From: JALORV01 sp963791235
GTDB taxonomy: Bacteria > Pseudomonadota > Gammaproteobacteria > Burkholderiales > Burkholderiaceae_F
Assembly (NCBI GenBank): GCA_963791235.1
Contig: CAWBRW010000030.1
Location: 73,185 to 137,184, forward strand
Direction of reading: 5' to 3'
DNA: 64,000 bases
Below, piece after piece: positions 18,339-28,391 of the stretch; the first letter of the stretch is position 1; each line of letters opens with the position of its first letter. The notes below the pieces were generated by a model, which saw only the letters and a program-made list of their open reading frames with translations, was not told the DNA's origin and made no database searches. A program made the position numbers and the translations under genes.

Positions 18339-19673
18339 GTGACCACCGAAGTGTTCCGAGCGCGCCGCCGCCGTGTCCTCGAGACCATGGCGGAGCAGGG
18401 CGGCGGTGTCGCGGTGCTCTTCACCGCGCCCGAGCAGAAGCGCAACCGCGACTCCGATCATCCCTATCGCTTCGACAGCCACTTCTGGTACCTGACCGGC
18501 TTCGCCGAGCCGGGCGCAGCGCTGGTGCTGGTCGCGCGTGGCGAACGCAACGAAGCGCTGCTGTTCTGCCGCGCGAAGGATGCGGAACGCGAGGTCTGGG
18601 ACGGTTTTCGCTTTGGTCCCGAGGCCGCCACGGTGGCATTCGGATTTGAAGCCGGCCATCCGATCGAGGCCCTGGATGCACTGATGCCCGAATTGCTCGG
18701 CGATGCGCCGGCGCTTTTCTGCGCTCTGGACAGCGGCGCGGAAGGCGAGGCGCGAGTGCAACGCTGGCTGGCCGGGGTACGTTCGCGCAGCCGCAGTGGC
18801 ACGCGCGCACCGACGGCGCATCACGATCTGCTCGCGATCCTCGACGAGATGCGGCTGGTCAAGGACGCGACCGAAGTGGCGACGATGCGACGCGCCGCGA
18901 GCATCACCGCAGCCGCGCATCTGCGGCTGATGCGCGAGTGCCGGCCCGGCATGCACGAGTACGAACTCGAGGCCGAGTTGCTGCACGAGTTTCGCCGCCA
19001 CGGCGCCCAGTCGCCTGCGTACACCTCGATCGTGGCAACGGGCCCCAACGCCTGCGTGCTGCACTACCCGGCCGGCAATGCCCGTCTCGCCGACGGTCAC
19101 CTCTGCCTCGTCGATGCGGGATGCGAAGTCGACGGCTATGCCGCGGACCTGACGCGCACGCTTCCCGTCAACGGCCGCTTCAGCGGCGAGCAACGCGCGA
19201 TCTACGAACTGGTGCTGGCCGCACAGCACGCCGCGCTCGGATGCGTGAGGCCGGGTGCTGCGTTCAACGAACCGCACGAGGCGGCAACACGAGTCCTCGC
19301 CCAGGGCTTGATCGACCTCGGCCTGCTCAATGGGTCGGCCGATGGGGTCATCGAGGCCGGTGCGCATCGCCAGTTCTACATGCATCGGACCAGTCACTGG
19401 CTCGGCCTCGACGTTCACGACGTCGGTGACTATCGCGAGTTGGGACCAGCGCCCGAGGCGGGCGAGCGTGCCTGGCGGCGCCTGGTCCCCGGCATGGCCA
19501 TGACCGTCGAGCCAGGCGTCTATTTGCGTCCGGCCGACAATGTTCCGGAGCGCTTTCACAACATTGGTATCCGTATCGAGGACGATGTGATCGTCACGGC
19601 CAGCGGCCATGAGGTGCTGACACACGCGGCGCCGAAGCATCCGGACGACGTCGAGGCGGTGATGCGTGGCTGA
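18339..19673 (+). CDS. pepP: Xaa-Pro aminopeptidase
   Basis: PepP removes N-terminal residues that precede proline. The 444-residue protein has an N-terminal creatinase-like domain (FRARRRRVLETM, SHFWYLTGFAEPGA) and a C-terminal pita-bread metallopeptidase domain. Ligand motifs are visible: DAGCEVDGYAADLTRT with two Asp, HRTSHWLGLDVHD with His, TVEPGVYL with Glu and GIRIEDDV with Glu. A GTG start is used, with little Shine-Dalgarno signal. It sits directly before ubiH, which overlaps its end by eight bases, as in many gammaproteobacteria. Confidence 0.94.
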   Translation: MTTEVFRARRRRVLETMAEQGGGVAVLFTAPEQKRNRDSDHPYRFDSHFWYLTGFAEPGAALVLVARGERNEALLFCRAKDAEREVWDGFRFGPEAATVAFGFEAGHPIEALDALMPELLGDAPALFCALDSGAEGEARVQRWLAGVRSRSRSGTRAPTAHHDLLAILDEMRLVKDATEVATMRRAASITAAAHLRLMRECRPGMHEYELEAELLHEFRRHGAQSPAYTSIVATGPNACVLHYPAGNARLADGHLCLVDAGCEVDGYAADLTRTLPVNGRFSGEQRAIYELVLAAQHAALGCVRPGAAFNEPHEAATRVLAQGLIDLGLLNGSADGVIEAGAHRQFYMHRTSHWLGLDVHDVGDYRELGPAPEAGERAWRRLVPGMAMTVEPGVYLRPADNVPERFHNIGIRIEDDVIVTASGHEVLTHAAPKHPDDVEAVMRG

Positions 19674-20827
19674 CACGAAAACCAATGCCCGTGTCCTGAT
19701 TGCCGGTGCGGGGCCGGTCGGGATGGCGTTCGCACTGATGCTTGCGCGGCGCCGGGTCGACTGCGAGGTCATCGACGCTCGCACGCTGGAGGCCGCGCGG
19801 GGCGATCGGCGCCTGCTGGCGCTGTCGCGCGGGACGGTCGAGTTGCTGGCGCCGCTGGTGCAACTGCCGTCGGCGGTGACGGCGCCGATCCGCTCGGTCG
19901 TGGTGTCGTCCGCGGGCGAATTCGGTCGTGTCGTGATCGGCCCCGACGATCTCGGGCCGCGGCCGCTGGGCGTGACGATCCGCTATGGCGATCTGCTCTG
20001 CGCCACTGGCCGAGGCCTGTGCTGCCAGCGGGCAGGTGCACGTCACGCGACCATGCCGCGTCACCGAGGTGTCGCAGCGCCCGGCGCGCGTCACTGCGCG
20101 GCTCGATGATGGTACCGAGCGGGATGCCGAGCTCCTGGTCAACGCCGAGGGCACGGCGGTGCTTCCGCCGCAGGCAGCCGACCAGTCGGCGCTGGTGGCG
20201 GATGTGACCCTCGACGGACCGGCTGTCGGGGAGGCGTTCGAACGATTCACACGCGACGGCCCGCTGGCGCTGCTGCCGCTGCCCGGGCAGGCGCCCGCGG
20301 CCGGCCGCAGCCTGTCGCTGGTCTGGTGCATGCCGGCGGCCGCGGCGCAGCGGCGCCTGCAGCTTGACGACCCGGCGTTTGTGGCGGAGCTGCAGCAGGC
20401 CTTCGGTTCGCGCAGCGGGAGGATCGTGCGGGTCGGGCCTCGTGCCAGCTATCCGCTGCACGAACAGTCGCGCGGGACGCTGCGCGAGCATCGCGTCGTC
20501 TGGATCGGCAACGCAGCGCAGACACTGCACCCGGTCGCCGGGCAAGGGCTGAATCTCGGCATGCGCGATGCGTCACAGCTGGCCGATGTCATCGCCGTTG
20601 CGCTGGCTGCGGGCCGTGATCTCTCGGCCGTGCTGGATGACTACGAGCGCAGCCGCCGCACCGACCGCGCCGCCATCCTCGGATTGACGCGTCGCTTGCC
20701 GGGACTGTTTGCGACTCGCGCGACGCCTGTCGCGGTCGGTCGTTCGCTGGGGCTGACGGCGCTGAATGTGTTTCCCGATCTGCGGCGGCAGTTCGCGCGG
20801 CTGCTGATGTTTGGCGTGCGCAGCTGA
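19666..20827 (+). CDS. ubiH: UbiH-family FAD-dependent ubiquinone biosynthesis hydroxylase (frameshifted)
   Basis: UbiH-type flavoproteins hydroxylate the ubiquinone ring. The start is a GTG inside the pepP end. The N-terminal Rossmann motif reads VLIAGAGPVGMAFAL. The C-terminal signature GNAAQTLHPVAGQGLNLG is the family hallmark. A one-base slip near 20,000-20,010 separates YGDLL from APLAEACAASGQ. Joined, the gene is about 387 residues, a normal length. The pepP-ubiH pair supports ubiH over ubiF or visC, though these paralogues are hard to tell apart by eye. The break is probably a sequence error. Confidence 0.85.
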
Positions 20828-20903
20828 GAATCGACGGCTCGCTCTACGACGCTTAGATACAATCCGCGGCCCCCGTCCCGCCGCCTTTCCGTCCCGCCTC
20901 CTG

Positions 20904-21908
20904 ATGCGCATTGGTCCGTACCTGCTGCCGAACAACGTGTTCGTCGCGCCGATGGCGGGCGTCACGGACCGGCCGTACCGGCAGCTGTGCAAGGCGCTCG
21001 GCGCGGGACATGCGATCTCCGAGATGGCGGCCTCGAACCCGCGACTGTGGGCGAGCGAGAAAACGATGCGCCGCCTGAATCACGAGGGCGAGCGTGCACC
21101 GGTCGCGGTGCAGCTTGCCGGTTCCGATCCCGCGATGCTGGCGGAGGCGGCGCGCTTCAATGTCGACCGCGGCGCGCAGATCATCGATATCAACATGGGC
21201 TGCCCGGCGAAGAAGGTCTGCAATGTCGCGTGCGGGTCGGCCCTGCTGCGTGACACCGATCTGGTCGAGCGCATCCTCGGCACCGTCGTGGCTGCGGTCG
21301 ATGTGCCCGTCACGCTGAAGTACCGCACCGGCTGGCATCCGGAGCATCGCAATGCCGTGCAAGTCGCCCGCCTGGCGCAGTCCCTCGGCGTGGCAGCGCT
21401 GACCCTGCACGGACGGACCCGCGCCTGCGGCTTTCATGGCACGGCCGAGTACGACACGATCCGTGCGGTCAAGCAGGCCGTCAGCATCCCCGTCGTCGCC
21501 AATGGCGACATCGACACCGTGCGCAAGGCGCGTGACGTGCTGCAGTACACGGGCGCGGACGCGATCATGATCGGACGCGCGGCGCAGGGCAGGCCATGGA
21601 TCTTCCGCGAAGTGGTGCACTTCCTGGCCACCGGCGAGGAACTGGCGCCGCCGCGCGTCGACGAAGTGCGCGAACTGCTGCTGGCGCATCTCGACGATCA
21701 CTATCGCTTCTACGGCGCCGCAGTCGGCGTGCGAACGGCGCGCAAGCACATCATCTGGTACACGCGCGGCCTCGTCGGCGGACGCGCGTTCTGCGACGAA
21801 ATGAACCGGCTCGACGACTGCGCCGCGCAGAAGCGCGCGGTCGACGCTTTCCTGCGTCGTCACGGCGAGCACAGCGAAAGGCTGGCCTACGCGCCAGTTC
21901 TTCATTGA
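20904..21908 (+). CDS. dusB: tRNA-dihydrouridine synthase B
   Basis: DusB reduces uridine to dihydrouridine in tRNA using FMN and NADPH. The ATG at 20904 gives MRIGPYLLPNNVFVAPMAGVTDRPYR, the conserved start; a longer in-frame extension upstream has no similarity. The catalytic Cys lies in NMGCPAKKVC, and the FMN-binding GADAIMIGRAAQGRPWIFRE block is present near residue 220. The 334-residue length is typical. It forms the classic dusB-fis pair with the next gene ten bases downstream. A TACAAT motif at 20858-20863 may be the -10 element. Confidence 0.95.
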   Translation: MRIGPYLLPNNVFVAPMAGVTDRPYRQLCKALGAGHAISEMAASNPRLWASEKTMRRLNHEGERAPVAVQLAGSDPAMLAEAARFNVDRGAQIIDINMGCPAKKVCNVACGSALLRDTDLVERILGTVVAAVDVPVTLKYRTGWHPEHRNAVQVARLAQSLGVAALTLHGRTRACGFHGTAEYDTIRAVKQAVSIPVVANGDIDTVRKARDVLQYTGADAIMIGRAAQGRPWIFREVVHFLATGEELAPPRVDEVRELLLAHLDDHYRFYGAAVGVRTARKHIIWYTRGLVGGRAFCDEMNRLDDCAAQKRAVDAFLRRHGEHSERLAYAPVLH

Positions 21909-21918
21909 GGATTCGAAA

Positions 21919-22206
21919 GTGGCCAAGTCATCCGTCAGATCGGGATCGACCACCGAGCGCGCCAGCCGCCAGCGCAGCGGCGAAACGCTGGAGCAGTGCG
22001 TGCTGCGCAGCCTCGCGCAGTACTTCGAGGATCTCGACGGGGCCCCGCCGCACGCGCTGTTCGAAATGGTGACAACCGCGGTCGAGCGCCCGCTGCTGCA
22101 GTTCGCAATGACGCGAGCCGGCGGCAACCAGTCGGCCGCCGCCGAACTGCTGGGCATCAATCGAAACACGCTGCGCAAGAAGCTGCAGCAACAGAAACTG
22201 GCCTGA
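21919..22206 (+). CDS. fis: Fis-family nucleoid-associated DNA-binding protein
   Basis: Fis bends DNA and controls growth-phase transcription. The 95-residue protein ends with the Fis helix-turn-helix (RAGGNQSAAAELLGINRNTLRKKLQ), which is diagnostic. The N-terminal part carries an Arg/Ser-rich stretch before the helical dimerisation region. It starts at a GTG with GAGG upstream and follows dusB by ten bases, the conserved order. purH begins just downstream. Confidence 0.95.
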   Translation: MAKSSVRSGSTTERASRQRSGETLEQCVLRSLAQYFEDLDGAPPHALFEMVTTAVERPLLQFAMTRAGGNQSAAAELLGINRNTLRKKLQQQKLA

Positions 22207-22230
22207 GCCAACGGCGGGGAGGCCGTGAAG

Positions 22231-23784
22231 ATGATCAAGCAGGCGCTCATCAGCGTCTCGGACAAGCGTGGTGTCGTCGACTTTGCGCGCGCGCTTCACG
22301 GACTGGGATATCGGCTTCTTTCGACCGGCGGCACGGCGCGCCTGCTGGCGGATGCCGGCCTCGCGGTGACCGAGGTCGCCGAGTACACCGGGCTTTCCCG
22401 AGATGCTCGATGGGCGGGTAAAGACGCTGAACCCGCGCATCCACGCCGGGCTGCTCGCGCGCCGGCCCGATCCGGCGCACATGCAGGCGCTCGCGCAGCA
22501 CTGCGATCGACCCGATCGACATCCTCGTCGTCAACCTCTATCCGTTCGAGCAGACGGTGGCGCGGCCGGGATGCAGCTTCGACGATGCCATCGAGAACAT
22601 CGACATCGGCGGGCCGGCGATGCTGCGTGCGGCCGCCAAGAATCACGAGAGCGTCGCCGCGATCGTCGATCCCGATGACTACGGCGCCATCCTCGAGGAA
22701 CTGCGGTCGCGGCAGGAGATCGGTGCAGCGACGCGCCTCGCGCTGGCGAAGAAGGTGTTCGCCCACACCGCACGCTACGACGGCATGATCGCCAACTACC
22801 TGACGGCGCTCGACGGCACGGCGCCGGGACCGGTTTCCCGAGGTGCTGACGCGCCAGTGGGTCAGGGTGCAGCAGATGCGCTATGGCGAGAACCCGCACC
22901 AGCAGGCGGCGTTCTACCGCGAACGCAACGTCGGCACTGGCCTGCTCGCCGGGTATACGCAGCTGCAGGGCAAGGAGCTGTCGTACAACAACATCGCCGA
23001 CGCCGATGCGGCCTGGGAGTGCGTGCGCAGCTTCGACGAATGCGCCTGCGTCATCGTCAAGCATGCGAATCCGTGCGGGGTTGCGATTGCCGCCGCGCCC
23101 GCTGCTGCCTACGCCAAGGCATTCAAGACCGATCCCACCTCGGCCTTCGGCGGCATCATCGCGTTCAACCGGCCGCTGGATGGCGCAGCAGCGCAGGCGG
23201 TGGCGAAGCAGTTCGTCGAGGTCGTGATCGCACCCGAATTCGATGCCGCCGCGCGCGCGGTGTTTGCCGCCAAGCAGAACGTGCGCCTTTTGACGGTCGC
23301 GCTCGGCAGTGCGCACAACGACTTCGACTTCAAGCGCGTCGGCGGCGGCCTGCTGGTGCAGTCACCGGACCTGCATGCGATCGCGTCGTCCGACCTGCGC
23401 GTCGTGACCGCGAAGGCGCCGACGCCGCAGCAGCTCGCCGACCTGCAGTTTGCCTGGCGGGTGGCCAAGTTCGTCAAGTCCAACACGATCGTCTTTGCCC
23501 ACGATGGCATGACGCTCGGCGTCGGCGCGGGGCAGATGTCGCGCATCGACTCCGCGCGCATTGCCTCGATCAAGGCGAAGGAAGCCGGGCTCTCGCTGGC
23601 CGGCTCCGCGGCGGCGTCCGATGCGTTCTTCCCGTTCCGTGACGGACTCGATGTCGTCGTCGACGCCGGCGCCACCTGCGTGATCCAGCCCGGCGGCAGC
23701 ATGCGCGACGAGGAAGTGATTGCCGCGGCCAACGAGCGCGGCATTGCGATGGTCTTCACCGGGGTGCGGCACTTCAGGCACTGA
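22231..23784 (+). CDS. purH: Bifunctional AICAR formyltransferase/IMP cyclohydrolase (three frameshifts)
   Basis: PurH catalyses the last two steps of IMP synthesis. The N-terminal IMP cyclohydrolase domain starts MIKQALISVSDKRG with STGGTARLL; the AICAR transformylase domain includes QMRYGENPHQQAAFY, VKHANPCGVA and DAFFPFRDG. The frame breaks near 22,400 (before MLDGRVKTLNP), near 22,505-22,515 (before PIDILVVNLYPFEQTV) and near 22,840 (before EVLTRQWVRV). Two of the breaks sit in almost identical TTTCCCGAG contexts where FPE is expected, suggesting homopolymer miscalls. The ATG at 22231 is placed well from GGGAGG. purD does not follow; a giant palindrome does. Confidence 0.93.
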
Positions 23785-23857
23785 GCGTGCGTGGCCCGGT
23801 GGCGCCGCGCGCGGCCGTTCTTCATCGCTGCCGCGACCGACGCTGACGGCGCGGGCC

Positions 23858-24275
23858 GGTTACTTTCTTTGCTTCGCCAAAGAAAGTCACCAAAGAAAGG
23901 CGACCGCACGAAGGCCGGCCTGCGGCTGCCCTTGCGCTGCGGGCGTCGCGGGCCGGGCGCGAAACTCGCGCCCTGCGGTCGCTCAGACAGGCAGGCCCTC
24001 AAAGGCTCCCGCGCCGCCCCGCACCGCGCGGCGCCTTCGAGGGCACGACTGCGTCGCGTGCAGCGTTGGCACGGCGACGGGGTTCGCCCGCTCGGGGACG
24101 CCGCGCAGTGCGGGGCGGCGCGGGGCAGTGCCGGGCGCGCTGTCTGAGCGACCGCAGGGAGCGAGTTTGCGGCCCGGCCCGCGACGCCCGCAGCGCAAGG
24201 GCAGCCGCAGGCCGGCCTTCGCGGTCGCGGCTTTCTTTGGTTACTTTCTTTGGCGAGACAAAGAAAGTCACGCGG
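23858..24275. repeat. Giant imperfect palindrome (about 415 bp)
   Basis: The left arm (23858-23992) is repeated as its reverse complement in the right arm (about 24140-24275). The outer end carries GGTTACTTTCTTTG and CCAAAGAAAGT motifs, the middle has CGGCCTGCGGCTGCCCTTG, and the inner parts carry CGCGCCGCCCCGCAC (about 24010-24024) and GTGCGGGGCGGCGCG (about 24109-24123). The spacer includes further short GC palindromes. Several open frames inside translate to nearly the same Arg/Gly/Pro-rich peptides on both strands and are artefacts of the repeat. The TTACTTTCTTTGG-type ends resemble intergenic repeats common in Xanthomonadales. It separates purH from ruvC; no gene is seen in 23,785-24,393. 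Confidence 0.9.
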
Positions 24276-24393
24276 CCGGGCGACTCCCGGCTCGGTCAAA
24301 GAAACGACGAGGAAGCAGCCCGCGCAGCGGCACGATGAATCTGCCCACGCAGCGAATGCAATTCTCGCTGCGCCTGCATGGCACAATCGCCGC

Positions 24394-24972
24394 GTGTCCG
24401 CCGTACTGCGCATCCTTGGTATCGACCCCGGCCTGAACCGCACCGGTTACGGCGTCATCGAAGTGAGCGGCACGCATCTCGGCTATGTCGCTGCCGGCGT
24501 GATCCGGGTTCCACCGGGTGAGCTGCATGAGCGCCTCGGCACGATATTGAGCGCACTCGCCGGCGTGATCCGCGAGACGCGTCCGCAGGTCGCCACGGTC
24601 GAAAAAGTGTTCGTCAACGTCAATCCGCAGTCCACCCTGCTGCTCGGTCAGGCGCGCGGTGCGGCCATCTGCGCGGCGGTCAGCGAGGGCCTGGCCGTGC
24701 ACGAGTACGCGGCGCTGCGCATCAAGCAGGCGGTCGTCGGCTTTGGCCAGGCCGACAAGCGCCAGGTGCAATCGATGGTGCAACGGCTGCTCGCGCTCGA
24801 CGGCGTGCCGGCGTCCGATGCGGCCGACGCGCTGGCCTGCGCAATCTGCCACGCGCACTCGCGCACGCTGCTGGCGGCGGGCGCACGAGACGGTGCACGC
24901 ACCGTCGTGCGCAGTGCACGCGGCGGCGGCGCGCGCCGCGCGTGGACGGCACGCCTGGCGGGCGGCAGATGA
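24394..24972 (+). CDS. ruvC: Crossover junction endodeoxyribonuclease RuvC
   Basis: RuvC resolves Holliday junctions. The GTG at 24394 gives VSAVLRILGIDPGLNRTGYG, containing the first catalytic Asp. The second acidic residue lies in ATVEKVFVNVNPQ, and the last pair in PASDAADALACAICH. The length of 192 residues is slightly above the usual 170-180 because of an Arg/Ala-rich tail. The open frame extends upstream into the palindrome but without similarity. The stop overlaps the ruvA ATG (ATGA). Confidence 0.94.
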   Translation: MSAVLRILGIDPGLNRTGYGVIEVSGTHLGYVAAGVIRVPPGELHERLGTILSALAGVIRETRPQVATVEKVFVNVNPQSTLLLGQARGAAICAAVSEGLAVHEYAALRIKQAVVGFGQADKRQVQSMVQRLLALDGVPASDAADALACAICHAHSRTLLAAGARDGARTVVRSARGGGARRAWTARLAGGR

Positions 24973-25548
24973 TCGGTCGACTCGAAGGCCGCCTGCTGGA
25001 AAAGAACCCGCCGTCCTTGCTCGTCGACGTCAGCGGCGTCGGTTACGAAGTTGATGTGCCGATGAGCACGTTCTACCAGCTGCCCGCGATCTCCGAGCGT
25101 GTGGTTCTGCTGACGCACCTCGCGATCCGCGAGGACGCACACCAGCTCTACGGCTTCGCAACGCGCGGCCGAGCGCGCCGCGTTCCGCGAGCTGATCAAG
25201 ATTTCCGGCGTCGGCGCCCGCACCGCCCTCTCGGTGCTGTCGGGGCTCTCCGTCACGGAGCTGGCCCAGGCGATCACCTTGCAGGAGAGCGCCCGCCTGA
25301 CGCGGATTCCGGGGATCGGCAAGAAGACGGCGGAGCGCCTGCTGCTGGAATTGAAGGGCAAGCTCGGCGCGGATCTGGGCGCCGCGCCAGGCAGCGTCGG
25401 CGGGGACGCACATGCCGACATCGTTCGCGCGCTGCTTGCACTCGGCTACAACGAGCGCGAAGCGAGCACCGCCGTGCGGCAGTTGCCGGCGGGCACCGGC
25501 ACCTCGGACGGCATACGCCTCGCCCTAAAATCGCTGGCCAAGGGCTGA
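24969..25548 (+). CDS. ruvA: Holliday junction DNA helicase RuvA (frameshifted)
   Basis: RuvA binds four-way junctions and loads RuvB. It begins MIGRLEGRLLEKNPPSLLVDV, the OB-fold domain, with THLAIREDAHQLYGF. The frame slips near 25,165, where one extra G in CGCGGCC separates FATR from AERAAFRELIKISGVG. The two helix-hairpin-helix blocks (ISGVGARTA and IPGIGKKTAERLLLELK) and the C-terminal domain III (ALLALGYNEREA) are intact. The start overlaps the ruvC stop. The break is probably a single-base sequencing insertion. Confidence 0.93.
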
Positions 25549-25570
25549 CAGTCGTCAGCCGGAGAACACG

Positions 25571-26606
25571 TTGACCGCTGCAGAGCGCCTGGTCGCCGGC
25601 CATCCTGCCTCGCCGAACGAGGAGGCGATCGAGCGCGCGCTGCGCCCGTCGTCGCTGGCCGAGTACGTCGGCCAGCCGAAAGTTCGCGAGCAGCTCGGCA
25701 TCTTCGTCGCCGCGGCGCGCAATCGGGCCGAAGCGCTCGATCACGTGCTGCTGTTCGGCCCGCCCGGTCTCGGCAAGACCACGCTGGCGCACATCATTGC
25801 GCGCGAAATGGGCGTCAACCTGCGCCAGACCTCCGGTCCGGTGCTGGAACGGCCCGGCGACCTGGCGGCGATGCTGACCAATCTCGAGAAGCACGACGTG
25901 CTGTTCATCGACGAGATCCATCGCCTGTCGCCGGTGGTCGAGGAAATCCTGTACCCGGCGCTGGAGGACTTCCAGATCGACATCATGATCGGCGAAGGCC
26001 CGGCGGCGCGCTCGATCAAGATCGACCTGCCGCCCTTCACACTGGTCGGGGCCACCACCCGCGCCGGCATGCTGACCAACCCGCTGCGCGACCGCTTCGG
26101 CATCGTCGCGCGGCTGGAGTTCTATTCGACCGAGGAACTGACGACGATCGTCACGCGGTCGCGGGCGCTTGCTGAATGCCAAGTCACGGCCGAGGGCGCG
26201 CGCGAGATCGCCCAGCGTTCGCGCGGCACACCGCGTATCGCCAACCGCCTGCTGCGGCGCGTGCGTGACTATGCCGAGGTGAAGGGCACGGCGAGAGATC
26301 TCCGTCGATGTGGCCGATCTGGCGCTGGCATGCTCGAAGTCGACCGGCTCGGTCTGGATGTGATGGACCGCAAATTGCTGCTGGCGGTCATCGACAAGTT
26401 CGCCGGTGGCCCGGTCGGCATCGACAACCTGGCGGCGGCGGTCGGCGAAGAGCGCGACACGCTGGAAGACGTCGTCGAGCCTTACCTGATCCAGCAGGGC
26501 ATGCTGCAGCGCACGCCGCGTGGCCGGGTGGCATCCGTTGGCGGCATATCGCCACTTCGGGCGGGTCGAGCCGCGCGCCGCCGGTGCCGTAGGCGACCTG
26601 CTCTAA
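25571..26606 (+). CDS. ruvB: Holliday junction branch migration ATPase RuvB (frameshifted)
   Basis: RuvB is the AAA+ motor for branch migration. The TTG start is preceded by GGAG. Walker A GPPGLGKTT is at residues 63-71, Walker B is LFIDEIHRL and sensor 1 is GATTRAG. Two compensating slips near 26,295 and 26,325 scramble about 12 residues, where EISVDVADLAL is expected. A third near 26,538 is needed to read the conserved AAYRHFG C-terminus ending at the TAA 26604-26606. Without this last shift the frame runs on into tonB, giving a false ruvB-tonB fusion. Confidence 0.92.
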
Positions 26607-26752
26607 CGGCCCGGTCGCGTACCGGTCGGGCGACGCGAGGCGGTGTCGATCGTGGTTTCTTTGGGCTAGAATCGCGGGCTTTGCGATTGCGCAGCGACCA
26701 AGGCATTAGACATCGCGGACTTTTCGCTCAGGGCGATCCCCGGAGGGCGTCA

Positions 26753-27400
26753 ATGAATTACGCAGAGCAGCAGCGCAATCCTGGAAGGCATGCCGTGGGG
26801 ATCACCGCGGTCGTGCTGCTGCACGTGCTGATCGTCTGGGCCCTCGTCTCTGGCCTCGCGCGTACCGTCGTCGAAGTCGTCAAGGGTCCGATCGACGTCA
26901 AGGTGATCGAGGAAATCATCAAGAAGCCGCCTCCGCCGCCGGAGGTCGTCCCGCCGCCACCCAAGCTGGCTGCGCCACCGCCGCCGTTCATTCCGCCGCC
27001 GGAGATCAACATCGCGCCGCCGCCCACCCCGGCGCCGGCGATTTCGGCTGTGACGCAGGAAGCACCGCCCGGGCCGCAGGCGCCGATGATCCAGAAGGTA
27101 CCCGAGACGGCGCCGGCGCCGGCCCCGGCCGTGCGCAGCGCGCGCGTGGTGTGCCCGAACTACACGGAAGTGATGTCCTCGATCGTCTATCCGCGTGAGG
27201 CGATCAAGGAAAACCTCGAAGGCGAGGTCGTGATCGAGTTCACTGTTACGGCGAGCGGACAGGTCAAGGACATGGTGATCAAGTCGTCGTCGAATCGCGT
27301 CTTCAACCGGGCGTCGATGGCGGTGGTTTCAGAGTTGAAGTGCCAGGGCCAGGGGCAGGACATCCGGGCGCAGGCGCCCATCAGTTTCAAGCTTCGCTAA
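26753..27400 (+). CDS. tonB: TonB energy-transducing protein
   Basis: TonB carries proton-motive energy from ExbBD to outer-membrane receptors. The 215-residue protein has one N-terminal membrane helix (about residues 16-38), a long Pro-rich spacer (residues 60-130, many PPP runs) and a C-terminal TonB domain with YPREAIKENLEGEVVIEF and a GQVKDMVIKSS block. Two cysteines bracket the domain (VVCPNY and LKCQG), possibly a disulfide. CGGAGGG precedes the ATG. TAGAAT at 26667-26672 may be its -10 element. It heads an operon with exbB, two exbD genes and a TPR gene; the receptor lies 4 kb downstream. Confidence 0.93.
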   Translation: MNYAEQQRNPGRHAVGITAVVLLHVLIVWALVSGLARTVVEVVKGPIDVKVIEEIIKKPPPPPEVVPPPPKLAAPPPPFIPPPEINIAPPPTPAPAISAVTQEAPPGPQAPMIQKVPETAPAPAPAVRSARVVCPNYTEVMSSIVYPREAIKENLEGEVVIEFTVTASGQVKDMVIKSSSNRVFNRASMAVVSELKCQGQGQDIRAQAPISFKLR

Positions 27401-27492
27401 CAGGCCGGGAGCAAGCCGATCGGAACAGGGCGTCACCGCGCCGCTTCACCGTCCGACACGCTGCCGCCCATCTTCCACCAGGAGATTTTGAA

Positions 27493-28366
27493 ATGATCTC
27501 GTTAATCCGCCGCCACACCGCCGCCCTGGCGATCCTGGCTGCTGCAGTCTGTGCTGCACCCACCGCAGTGATCGCCCAGGACACATCGAAGGCGGCTCCG
27601 GCCGCGGAAGCGCCTGCCGCCGCCCCCGCTACACCAGCGGCCGGCGCCGGCACCGGCTCCCGTGCCGACCGTGACGAAGGAAACCATCGACAACCCGTAC
27701 GGCCTCGAAGCGCTGTGGCGTCAGGGCGACTTCGTCTCCAAGGGCACGCTGATCATCCTGGTGATCATGTCGATGGGCAGCTGGTACATCATCTTCGTGA
27801 AGCTCTGGGAGCAGTTCAAGCTGATGCGCCAGGCGCGCGAGATGGCCGGCGCGTTCTGGAAGTCGACGTCGCTGCGCGACGGTGCGAAGAAGCTCAAGGA
27901 TGGCAGCGCGTTCCGCTACATCGCGGAGACGGGCCTGGACGCCAACGAACACCACGAGGGCGCGCTGACCGAGAACATCGACCTCAACACCTGGGTCACG
28001 ATGTCGGTGCAGCGCTCGGTCGACACGGTGCAGAGCCGTATGCAGGACGGGCTCGCGTTCCTTGCCACGGTGGGCTCCACGGCGCCGTTCGTCGGTCTTT
28101 TCGGTACGGTCTGGGGCATCTATCACGCGCTGACCGCCATCGGTATCGCTGGCCAGGCGTCGATCGACAAGGTCGCTGGCCCGGTCGGTGAAGCGCTGAT
28201 CATGACGGCCATCGGCCTGGCGGTCGCGGTGCCGGCGGTCATGGGCTACAACTGGCTGGTTCGCCGCAACAAGGTGGCGATGGATCTGGTCCGCACCTTC
28301 GGTGCCGACCTGCACGCCGTGCTGCTTGGCCGCAAGATCGAACTCAGAGGCGCGCCAGCGCGCTGA
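27493..28366 (+). CDS. exbB: ExbB/MotA/TolQ-family proton channel with N-terminal signal peptide (frameshifted)
   Basis: ExbB forms the pentameric proton channel that drives TonB. The gene starts MISLIRRHTAALAILAAAV, a signal peptide, then an Ala/Pro-rich periplasmic stretch, as in the longer ExbB class. One base slips near 27,655 before PTVTKETIDNPYGLEALW. Three membrane helices follow (LIILVIMSMGSWYIIFV, FLATVGSTAPFVGLFGTVWGIYHAL, and IGLAVAVPAVMGYNW). AGGAG lies upstream of the ATG. It sits between tonB and exbD, so it belongs to the TonB system and not to Tol, which has its own tolQ at 43,845. Confidence 0.92.
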
Positions 28367-28391
28367 GCGCAGGCGCAAACGGAGGCCAGCC

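Noticed and set aside
23791..24338. Several small proteins on both strands between purH and ruvC
   Set aside because: They are translations of the giant inverted repeat; nearly the same peptide appears on both strands, and no ribosome sites or families are seen.
25571..27400. A single 609-residue ruvB-tonB fusion protein
   Set aside because: A one-base slip near 26,538 hides the true ruvB stop at 26,606. The corrected frame gives the normal RuvB C-terminus, and tonB has its own ribosome site and ATG at 26,753.
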